Origin: DASWIV01 sp036397475
GTDB taxonomy: Bacteria > JAJVIF01 > JAPKYR01
Direction of reading: 5' to 3'
Assembly: GCA_036397475.1 (NCBI GenBank)
Contig: DASWIV010000231.1
Location: forward strand, 1 to 17,077
Length of the DNA: 17,077 bases
The position numbers were made by a program, and so were the translations under genes. Within the stretch, counting starts at the first letter, position 1; every line of letters begins with the position of its first letter. The notes below the pieces were generated by a model that searched no databases, was not told the origin of the DNA, and saw only the letters and a program-made list of their open reading frames with translations. Of this stretch, positions 1-5,519 are shown piece by piece.

Positions 1-257
1 CGATGCACCCTTTTTGAGTTGACTCTCCATCCTTCGCGACACAAAACCGCGGCCACTCTACGGCAGCCGTAGCGGCGGTTCTCCATCGCGAGATTCCTGA
101 CCCGTTCCCTGAGCCTCTGTTCATCGACCTTTGGTCTCGGCGTGTACCGCATCACGCTTCTCGCGATCCTGAACGCCGTGCATGCTTTGCGCTCGGATGC
201 TCCGTGACTTTCTTCTGTGTACTTAACCGCCGTTCTCCTCGCCGAGACCGTCACCAC
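1..257 (-). CDS. IS3-family transposase OrfB, N-terminal 85 residues, incomplete at window edge
   Basis: OrfB carries the DDE integrase domain that cuts and joins DNA; with OrfA it makes the full transposase by programmed frameshifting. Here 85 codons read open from the A6G slippery site to the left edge, in the -1 frame relative to orfA. The segment with RYGCRRVAAVLCREGW followed by RVNSKRVHR matches the HTH_21 type helix-turn-helix that precedes the catalytic core in IS3 transposases. The Asp-Asp-Glu residues would lie beyond the window, so I cannot tell whether the copy is intact. No stop codon is seen in the visible part. GTG codons at 257 and 254 could allow independent starts, but fusion to OrfA is the usual route. 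Confidence 0.85.
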   Translation of the reverse strand, partial: MVTVSARRTAVKYTEESHGASERKACTAFRIARSVMRYTPRPKVDEQRLRERVRNLAMENRRYGCRRVAAVLCREGWRVNSKRVH

Positions 258-532
258 TTTTTTGAGTTCACGTCCTCAAGCATCTGGATCGTCAGCGCCT
301 GGTCCGCCACGATCCGCTTCAGACGCGTGTTCTCGGCGGCGAGCCTGCGCATTTCCTTTACGTCCGACACATCCATCCCACCGTAGCGCTTGCGCCAGTT
401 CCGGTACGTCTGGTCACTGATCCCGTGCTCCCGGCACACTTCCGTGATCGACATGCCCTTCTCGACCTCCTGAAGAACCTTTACGATTTGCTCTTCACTG
501 TAACGTTTTCCATGCTTTTTCTTGTCTGCCAT
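251..532 (-). CDS. IS3-family transposase OrfA (helix-turn-helix)
   Basis: A 93-residue protein that binds the IS ends as the N-terminal part of the OrfAB transposase and can act as a regulator alone. Residues 9-50 (RYSEEQIVKVLQEVEKG, then SITEVCREHGISDQTYRNW) form the HTH_Tnp_1 domain. Residues 54-85 are a leucine-zipper-like coiled coil (MRRLAAENTRLKRIVADQAL) used for multimerisation in this family. I chose the ATG at 532 rather than an in-frame upstream TTG at 571 because CGGAGG sits 7 nt before it and the added residues are not family-like. The gene ends in Lys-Lys-Trp and TGA, immediately after the AAAAAAG slippery heptamer. It appears intact. Confidence 0.9.
   Translation of the reverse strand: MADKKKHGKRYSEEQIVKVLQEVEKGMSITEVCREHGISDQTYRNWRKRYGGMDVSDVKEMRRLAAENTRLKRIVADQALTIQMLEDVNSKKW
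257..263 (-). promoter_or_regulatory. A6G slippery site for programmed -1 frameshift, orfA to orfB
   Basis: The minus strand reads AAAAAAG two codons before the orfA TGA, and the -1 frame is open from this point into orfB. This is the standard position and a standard sequence for IS3-family programmed frameshifting, which gives the OrfAB fusion. I did not identify a clear downstream stimulatory stem. Confidence 0.8.
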
Positions 533-579
533 GTTCTGGCCTCCGTTTGGTATATTGTAGCGGAAAACCAAAACTCAGA

Positions 580-606
580 CTGGTCCTGTTTTCGGGGAGC
601 AGGTCA
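580..606 (-). repeat. Probable terminal inverted repeat of the IS3-family element (outer end)
   Basis: On the minus strand the element appears to begin with TGACCTGCTCCCCGAAAACA at 606 and inward, about 50-75 bp before the orfA start. IS3-family ends commonly start with TG and are C-rich close to the tip. The partner repeat lies outside the window, so this is a placement by form and not by pairing. Confidence 0.5.
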
Positions 607-608
607 CT

Positions 609-638
609 GGCACTGACAAACAAGTTTGTCAATGCTAC
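609..638 (-). repeat. REP-like hairpin repeat, copy 1 (downstream of the HUH transposase)
   Basis: This 30-bp unit is identical, base for base, to 1222-1251. On the minus strand it begins with the tetranucleotide GTAG, then GCATTGACAAAC, a TT loop and GTTTGTCAGTGC (the G of GTAG's end is shared). That makes a near-perfect 12-bp stem with one T-G mismatch. GTAG followed by a hairpin is the classic form of REP sequences recognised by RAYT transposases. It lies 3 bp past the transposase stop codon and 2 bp from the IS end at 606. There is no T-run, so it is not a standard terminator. Confidence 0.8.
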
Positions 639-641
639 AGA

Positions 642-1205
642 TTATCCTGGGAAATATTCAAGATTTAAAGAGACTAATGATGAGCCGATTCCTTGCCATG
701 CCCGGGCGCTGGACCAGTCCCAATCTATTGCTTGATCGACATATCCTTTGCGTACTGGATTCTCATGAATGTATTCCACAATGTTTCTAATATTATCCAA
801 TGACCTGATGTTTCTATCAAAACCCCCTCCCTGTTGCCAAAATCTGTATTTAGGACTTACAAATCCAGTCTCAAGTTGTGCAAGATAGTCAGCCTTGTGT
901 TCTTTGATAAATCGAATCGCTTTCCTTGCCACTGACTGCTTCAAACTCTTTAAAAAATCAGAAATTGAGTAGCATGATCCGACAGGATAAATTAATAGAT
1001 GCACATGGTTATTCATGATCACCCATGACCAGACATGAATATCGTCGTGAGCTGATACATTGTTAATCGCCTCTACCATGTATTGCTTGAAGATATCATT
1101 TATGAGGAAAGGACGATTTTTAAAGCAATTAAATGACAATACATGGGCTTGGCCGGGAACATCATATCGTTTACAGGTTTTGAATTTATTCTGGTTAAAG
1201 TTCAT
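642..1205 (-). CDS. REP-associated HUH (Y1, IS200-like) transposase, RAYT type
   Basis: This 187-residue protein belongs to the Y1 transposase superfamily, which nicks single-stranded DNA and joins it through a tyrosine. The HUH motif is H67-V-H69 in MNNHVHLLIYP. The C-terminal part has the RAYT-type pattern RFWQQGGGFDRN, then IVEYIHENPVRKGYV and WDWSSARAW. The helix after the HUH motif, where IS200/RAYT proteins usually place the nucleophilic Tyr (LK-x-Y-T), here reads LKQSVARKAIRF with no Tyr. The nearest tyrosines are Y107 and Y120. I chose the ATG at 1205 because AGAGGA lies 7 nt upstream; a start at 1232 would fall inside the REP copy. REPs lie on both sides. Activity is uncertain. Confidence 0.85.
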   Translation of the reverse strand: MNFNQNKFKTCKRYDVPGQAHVLSFNCFKNRPFLINDIFKQYMVEAINNVSAHDDIHVWSWVIMNNHVHLLIYPVGSCYSISDFLKSLKQSVARKAIRFIKEHKADYLAQLETGFVSPKYRFWQQGGGFDRNIRSLDNIRNIVEYIHENPVRKGYVDQAIDWDWSSARAWQGIGSSLVSLNLEYFPG

Positions 1206-1221
1206 GGAGTATTCCTCTTCA

Positions 1222-1251
1222 GGCACTGACAAACAAGTTTGTCAATGCTAC
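1222..1251 (-). repeat. REP-like hairpin repeat, copy 2 (upstream of the HUH transposase)
   Basis: This is an exact copy of 609-638 in the same orientation. On the minus strand GTAG opens the unit and the 12-bp stem follows. It lies 17 bp upstream of the transposase ATG, just before its ribosome binding site, so hairpin formation or transposase binding could affect expression of the gene (inference). Confidence 0.8.
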
Positions 1252-1290
1252 TATAAGTAATACGTATGCCAGAGCACTAAACTGACATGT

Positions 1291-1322
1291 AAAATAAAAA
1301 AATCCCGAAATGTATCGGGATT
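1291..1322 (-). terminator. Rho-independent terminator of the lipoprotein gene
   Basis: The inverted arms AATCCCGA (1301-1308) and TCGGGATT (1315-1322) with a 6-nt loop are followed, on the minus strand, by TTTTTATTTT (1300-1291). The stem is 25 bp downstream of the lipoprotein stop codon. A weaker T-rich stretch on the other side (TTGTAATTTT) could give partial activity in the plus direction. Confidence 0.85.
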
Positions 1323-1346
1323 GTAATTTTGAAATTTCCAGGATTT

Positions 1347-3440
1347 CTATCCATTCCATTTATAAACTGTGACGAGCGTTGATGATGTTCCCTGGTGAAG
1401 GACATGAATCGCCAAATTTTCATCGTCGACATCAAGCCGTAACGGCGTGCCCGTCATGTAAGGACTTCCGCCGATTGTCTGGACCAGTGTTCCAAGATAA
1501 TTGTAGAGGCGGATTTTTCCATCTTTGCAGAGAACCGCGATCCAGTTTGCCGCGAATCCGGCCTCAGTTAACGGGATGATCTCTACATCCAGAGGTTCCG
1601 AAGTCAACGGCACCGTAATAAAATCACCCGAGCCGGCGTCGATATCGTAATCGATTATTTCGAGCGCATTTTCAGGCGCTTTTTCAACTGCCGCGATCGT
1701 TGTATGGCCGGCAAAGCCGCCTGTAATTTCAAGGATGCCGGAATCGTCGACATCGAATCCCACTAACGCATCGCGGTTAATCGTGCCCGGACCGGAGGCG
1801 TCATCGACCGCCATCTCATAGCCTCCTGAAATCATATTCGGGTTTCCGGAGAAACTCAGGGGAGGTTTCCACGCCATAAAGTCAACTACGGGGAAATTCG
1901 CTTCAGAACCGGCGGCAAAGACCATTGCAATATATAAAAGCCCGTCGCCCCTTAATCCCGACGCTATCTCAACAGGCCTGACAATGACGTCGTACGTCAC
2001 CGGCGGACCCGGATCAGCTCCGAGTACCAGCACATTTGCAGACAGCGATAAATTTCCCGCATTGAGGTCCCATAGTGCGATACGGTAATCGCTCATTATT
2101 TTAGGGATTGTAGAACCATCGAGAATGTCGGGGGATTGATTGGCTTCACCCCAGCTCAGTTCGAACAATGAATCCACAGAAGTGTCGGGAATTACCTGGT
2201 CCGCGAAATCAAACCTGAAATTCGGCAGGTCGAATGGAGTGATCGGCTGGCCGGAATCGGCATAATAAAGTCCGAACGTACCATCCGAATAATCACTGTT
2301 CCAGAAATGATAAGTATCGTCATCGCCGAAAACCATACTGGCGCTGGATCCATCCTGTGCGCCTATTACCGAAATATCCATACCGTCGACAGGTCCATTC
2401 GGATGTCCAAGAGGAAGATTCTGATATTCAACCAGGAATGACCCGTCGGTAATGGGACCGGATGAAATTACAGTCACAGGGAGATAATTGAATGTCTGGA
2501 CTCCAGCTGATGTAGCGGTTATTTTCAGATTGTGTACACCTGGACCCTGGCCTGTCGGGTTATACTTAACGTTCAGGACCTCATAGATATTTTCTGTCGT
2601 GTGTGTCATCGGGGTATTCATGGGCCCTCCAACCGCAGTCAGGTCAATGAATACGCTGTCGACGTTATTCTGCCAGTCACCGACACGGCATCGGAGGGTA
2701 GATGTGTTACTTCCATCGCTCTGAAGATTATTTTGCGAGGATAGTCCGAAAATTGCGTACGGCTCCTCCTGGTTAGAGGGGTACGATGCCTGAAAGATAA
2801 AATCGATCTCCGTAAATTTTGTCAGGCCGCCTTTTTCGAGGCGTACCGTCTCGGTATATGGGCCGCTACCGGGAAATTCCCGATTGCCAACTCCGGTATC
2901 CCAGGCCACATATGGGTTTGGCGAAGTATCGCCCGGATGGTTGAACAGGAAGGTGTACGAGTCGGGATTATGGAACGTAATGTCCCCCGACCACCTGATA
3001 ATTCCGGTGACATCGAAACCCTTGATTGCCGTGGGATTGGTCAGCGTCACATTAAAGTCGAATGTATTCGGACCGGGTGGAGGTCCAAGAGTTATTTTAA
3101 AGCAGGTTGGACAATTCAGGACAATGCTCGTTACGTTGAAATGAGCCTCAGCATTTCTGTCCTGGAAAACTTCATAGCTGCCATCGTCGAACAACGTCAT
3201 CCTGTAAATGGCCATGATCTCATGTCCGCCATTGTCGCCCGCCAGATAATCGGATGAAAGCATGGAACCATAGGAGAGGGACGAATCCCCTGAAGAAAAG
3301 CCAGCCGCAGGCGCAAGCCCGAGAGACGATCTATTGAAATCAACATCCGTTCCGGGGTCGGTAGGGACATTGGAGCCGGTGCAACCCAGTGAAAAAAGAA
3401 ATGCCAGCACAGCGATTATTAAAAATCTTAAGCAATTCAT
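1347..3440 (-). CDS. Large secreted lipoprotein of unknown function
   Basis: A 697-residue protein with an N-terminal lipoprotein signal: hydrophobic residues 4-18, then S-L-G-Cys20. The -3 residue is Ser and not the usual Leu, but length, hydrophobicity and position of the Cys fit a lipobox. Ser2+ after Cys is Thr-Gly-Ser, with no Asp at +2, so outer-membrane or surface placement is plausible. The mature part is rich in Gly, Asp, Asn, Thr and aromatic residues and looks all-beta, with segments like NPDSYTFLFNHPGDTSPNPY. GFDVDDSGILEITGG resembles a D-x-D-x-S-G calcium-binding loop. The last 90 residues (ANWIAVLCKDGKIRLYNYLG and following) look like propeller-type strands. I recognise no family. 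GGAG lies 9 nt before the ATG. It has its own terminator and probably its own promoter. Confidence 0.8.
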   Translation of the reverse strand: MNCLRFLIIAVLAFLFSLGCTGSNVPTDPGTDVDFNRSSLGLAPAAGFSSGDSSLSYGSMLSSDYLAGDNGGHEIMAIYRMTLFDDGSYEVFQDRNAEAHFNVTSIVLNCPTCFKITLGPPPGPNTFDFNVTLTNPTAIKGFDVTGIIRWSGDITFHNPDSYTFLFNHPGDTSPNPYVAWDTGVGNREFPGSGPYTETVRLEKGGLTKFTEIDFIFQASYPSNQEEPYAIFGLSSQNNLQSDGSNTSTLRCRVGDWQNNVDSVFIDLTAVGGPMNTPMTHTTENIYEVLNVKYNPTGQGPGVHNLKITATSAGVQTFNYLPVTVISSGPITDGSFLVEYQNLPLGHPNGPVDGMDISVIGAQDGSSASMVFGDDDTYHFWNSDYSDGTFGLYYADSGQPITPFDLPNFRFDFADQVIPDTSVDSLFELSWGEANQSPDILDGSTIPKIMSDYRIALWDLNAGNLSLSANVLVLGADPGPPVTYDVIVRPVEIASGLRGDGLLYIAMVFAAGSEANFPVVDFMAWKPPLSFSGNPNMISGGYEMAVDDASGPGTINRDALVGFDVDDSGILEITGGFAGHTTIAAVEKAPENALEIIDYDIDAGSGDFITVPLTSEPLDVEIIPLTEAGFAANWIAVLCKDGKIRLYNYLGTLVQTIGGSPYMTGTPLRLDVDDENLAIHVLHQGTSSTLVTVYKWNG

Positions 3441-3471
3441 ACATAATACTCCGATGCGAATACTGTTATTA

Positions 3472-3498
3472 ATGATACCATGTTAGCGATAATTCCAA
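3472..3498 (-). promoter_or_regulatory. Possible sigma-70 type promoter for the lipoprotein gene
   Basis: On the minus strand TTGGAA (3498-3493, 4 of 6 to TTGACA) is followed after 15 nt by TATCAT (3477-3472, 5 of 6 to TATAAT). The spacer is short, which lowers confidence. The start codon is about 30 nt downstream. Confidence 0.3.
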
Positions 3499-3552
3499 TG
3501 GGAAAAACAGCCGGTAATGGCACAGAACTGACAAAATAACGCTCCTGTCACA

Positions 3553-3561
3553 TGGTATGAT
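3553..3561 (+). promoter_or_regulatory. Possible extended -10 promoter for the tandem membrane-protein genes
   Basis: TGGTATGAT combines a TG extension with a 5-of-6 match to TATAAT. No -35 element stands at normal spacing; a CTGACA lies 22 nt upstream, which is too far. If used, it would give a leader of about 100 nt containing the three inverted repeats at 3577-3656. Confidence 0.35.
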
Positions 3562-3576
3562 ATGAATAAGATGGGA

Positions 3577-3656
3577 TCGGTTCGATGCAACCGGGGCATC
3601 ACCGAACATGTCATGTATCTGGGGGCAAATACTGACATGACAGGCAAATCCGCCTG
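3577..3656 (+). promoter_or_regulatory. Structured 5' leader with three inverted repeats
   Basis: Three stems precede the start codon at 3672. Stem 1: TCGGT, bulge TC, GATGC (3577-3588) pairs with GCATCACCGA (3596-3605). Stem 2: TGTCATGT (3609-3616) pairs with ACATGACA (3635-3642) across an 18-nt loop. Stem 3: CAGGC (3641-3645) pairs with GCCTG (3652-3656). Stems 2 and 3 share two bases, so they compete. Stem 3 ends 6 nt before the AAGAGG ribosome binding site. I recognise no known riboswitch class. The stems could also be binding sites, since the region serves divergent genes. Confidence 0.35.
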
Positions 3657-3671
3657 CCATCAAGAGGCTAA

Positions 3672-4652
3672 ATGGATTTTCTCTGGCTGATATTCATAAT
3701 CATGGCTATCGCGTTCAGTGGTCACGAGGGACGCACGTGCTGGCTTGTCCGCCCGAGATTTTCCCGCTGGATATATTACGATGACTATGTGAGTGACGGA
3801 TGGACGTGGGGATGGAACACCGGGCGGGACTTGAGTACTGACGACGAGATCCGGGCAAGGTATACTTCCCCGCACAAGGAAAACGTGGTTGTTGTGCGGT
3901 CGGATGACCCGATTGCGGTACCGGACTATCATCTTCAAAAGCTGATCGAAAATAAAAATGTTGAAGAAGCTGTAAAATACAGGAACGAGATGTCGAGGAT
4001 CGCGGAGGAAATAAATGACGATGCCGCGAAGCGGAAATATGCTATCTATGGTGCTAAAATAGCCCGTCTCAAGCAGCAACTGAACATCGACGACAAAAAC
4101 TACGATAGAAACAGGCTGAAGACATGGTTTTCTGAAGAACTTTCGAAAGAGCCCAGATTTACAAAAAAGAAGGTCCCCGCAGCAGATATCGCTCCACCTG
4201 CCGTTACGACAGCCGCCGCGGGAATGCCTCCGATCTGGCGCCAGACAACCGGCCACACTCCATCCGGCCTTCAACCTGTACAGAAGTCAGAATTTGAGGA
4301 ACTTACTACTGTGAATCCAAAATCAGACAAAGAGAAAAAAAAGGAATTCGATATTTCGCAGGTTTCGGTCCCCCTTCCTTCACTCCCCCCGATCCCTGAA
4401 CCAAGATCGAGGGATATGTCCAGGTCGGAGCCTCTTCCGGAACCAGGGCCTCCCGAACCTCCCACGCCTCCGGTGACAGAGGAAAAACAGGAAATCAAAA
4501 TTCCGGAAGACTATGTGCCGCCTCCTCCGGGTCCGGTGACTCTTGGTTCGGAAACCGGGACTGCAAAACCTTTCGAGCCGGAAGCCAAGTCCGAAGAGGA
4601 AGATGAGGATAAAATAGATCCGGACGAATATACTGAAATGATCAATTTATGA
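3672..4652 (+). CDS. Single-pass membrane protein with Pro-rich region and C-terminal tag, paralogue A
   Basis: I do not recognise a family for this 326-residue protein. Residues 2-16 (DFLWLIFIIMAIAFS) form a short membrane segment; the Arg-rich stretch just after it suggests that the rest is cytoplasmic (positive-inside rule). Residues 24-55 are Trp/Tyr-rich (RWIYYDDYVSDGWTWGWNTG). Residues about 85-140 are a two- or three-helix module (VEEAVKYRNEMSRIAEEI, then KRKYAIYGAKIARLKQQL) that resembles one TPR-like unit. A long Pro/Glu/Ser-rich linker follows. The protein ends in an acidic stretch and the tag KIDPDEYTEMINL. The next gene has the same layout and nearly the same tag, and its ATG overlaps this stop codon by 4 nt. 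AAGAGG lies 4-5 nt before the ATG. Confidence 0.8.
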   Translation: MDFLWLIFIIMAIAFSGHEGRTCWLVRPRFSRWIYYDDYVSDGWTWGWNTGRDLSTDDEIRARYTSPHKENVVVVRSDDPIAVPDYHLQKLIENKNVEEAVKYRNEMSRIAEEINDDAAKRKYAIYGAKIARLKQQLNIDDKNYDRNRLKTWFSEELSKEPRFTKKKVPAADIAPPAVTTAAAGMPPIWRQTTGHTPSGLQPVQKSEFEELTTVNPKSDKEKKKEFDISQVSVPLPSLPPIPEPRSRDMSRSEPLPEPGPPEPPTPPVTEEKQEIKIPEDYVPPPPGPVTLGSETGTAKPFEPEAKSEEEDEDKIDPDEYTEMINL

Positions 4653-5518
4653 TATGGCTGATCCTGATATTTTTTTTCGTGATTTTATTGCTCGCGCTCG
4701 ACTGGCGCCACTTCAAGCTGCTCATGGGAAAGGACTGGAACTGGTGGACGGAGGGCAAACCATTTCCGGACTGGAACGACTTTGAGATCCGCGCTGGCTC
4801 AAGACATGCCGCGCTCCGGCTGATCCCGAATGCCAGCGCCACCGACCTGGTAGACACTCCCGATACAGAAATGGAAGACCTGATCCATGACGGCGATATC
4901 CTGAGGGCAAGAAAGCGCCTGAGTGAGCATCTGCATATGGCGCGAGAGGCGAGAAACACTGATATGCTGCGGACTTATTCGATCTACAGCGCCAGGATCA
5001 GTTGGAAAGAAGCCGAATTGCGCCGGGAATTCAAGGAGCAGACTCTCCACGAGCGCCGTGAGGCATTCAGATCGTTGAGAGGAACAAGGGCCACGGTCTC
5101 CAGGGAATCAATGGAAGCCAGCACATTCCCGGAGTTTGTATCAGATACGCTTGACGATGTCCGGTTGAGGTTTCTCGAATTCAGCGGCAAAGGGATTCCC
5201 CGAACCGGTAAAATAATCCCGGATAAAACCCCGGTCAGCGAATTTGTTTTCCCGGACAATTATTCATCCGGAAGTTCATCCCCCATTGAAAAGCCCGAGC
5301 CTCCTCCACTCTGGAAAAAGAAACCTGTGGAACCTGCGCCTGCAATTGGTCCTGGAGAGTTGAAAATGGAGAAGGAAGCATTAGAAAATAAAAACGAAGA
5401 TGTTATGACGGATGAAATTAAGCGGGAAGAACCAGCGCTGGAAAAAGCCGCAGAAGATAAGAAACCCGAAAAGCGAAAAATTGATCCGGACGAATACACC
5501 GACCTGATTAAAATCTAA
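4649..5518 (+). CDS. Single-pass membrane protein with Pro-rich region and C-terminal tag, paralogue B
   Basis: A 289-residue protein laid out like the preceding gene product. Residues 2-18 (IWLILIFFFVILLLALD) are a membrane segment followed by basic residues, so the body is probably cytoplasmic. A Trp-rich segment follows (GKDWNWWTEGKPFPDWNDF). Residues about 70-125 are helical (ILRARKRLSEHLHMAREA, then LRTYSIYSARISWKEAEL). By hand this aligns without gaps to paralogue A over 54 residues with about 16 identities. A charged, Pro-containing region leads to the C-terminal tag KIDPDEYTDLIKI. There is no clear ribosome binding site, and ATGA overlap suggests translational coupling. The stop codon lies 1 bp from the end of the convergent transglutaminase gene. 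Function unknown. Confidence 0.8.
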   Translation: MIWLILIFFFVILLLALDWRHFKLLMGKDWNWWTEGKPFPDWNDFEIRAGSRHAALRLIPNASATDLVDTPDTEMEDLIHDGDILRARKRLSEHLHMAREARNTDMLRTYSIYSARISWKEAELRREFKEQTLHERREAFRSLRGTRATVSRESMEASTFPEFVSDTLDDVRLRFLEFSGKGIPRTGKIIPDKTPVSEFVFPDNYSSGSSSPIEKPEPPPLWKKKPVEPAPAIGPGELKMEKEALENKNEDVMTDEIKREEPALEKAAEDKKPEKRKIDPDEYTDLIKI

Positions 5519-5519
5519 T

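Larger units (their letters stand above)
1..606 (-). mobile_element. IS3-family insertion sequence, 5' part, cut by window edge
   Basis: Minus-strand orfA and the start of orfB have the organisation, lengths and frameshift junction of IS3-family elements. An orfA protein ending in Lys-Lys-Trp and an orfB starting near Val-Val-Thr resemble the IS407 group (family knowledge, moderate confidence). The outer end is placed at 606 because the minus strand there reads TGACCTGCTCCCCG, the TGA-first, C-rich form common for IS3-family terminal repeats. The other end, the matching inverted repeat and the target duplication lie outside the window, so the exact end is inferred. The element abuts a REP-like hairpin at 609. 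Confidence 0.8.
609..1251 (-). mobile_element. REP/RAYT unit: HUH transposase gene flanked by two direct REP copies
   Basis: Two identical 30-bp GTAG-hairpin repeats in the same orientation bracket a single IS200-like transposase gene with very little extra DNA. This is the arrangement called a REPtron, in which the transposase (TnpA-REP, RAYT) is thought to spread REP sequences. The gene is visibly AT-richer than its neighbours, which suggests acquisition from elsewhere. Homology between the two flanks stops exactly at the 30-bp unit. Confidence 0.75.

Noticed and set aside
609..638. REP copy 1 as a rho-independent terminator of the transposase gene
   Set aside because: The stem is good but no T-run follows on the transcribed strand.
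609..1251. Two identical 30-bp repeats as a CRISPR remnant
   Set aside because: Only two copies, 613 bp apart, with a transposase gene between them and a strong hairpin; no spacer-repeat periodicity and no cas genes.
3528..3561. CTGACA and TATGAT as a standard -35/-10 promoter pair
   Set aside because: The spacing is 22 nt, too long; I kept only the extended -10 reading.
3660..4274. Open minus-strand frame of 204 residues opposite the first tandem membrane gene
   Set aside because: The plus-strand gene has a good ribosome binding site, a membrane segment and a paralogue with the same layout, so the antisense frame is a shadow.
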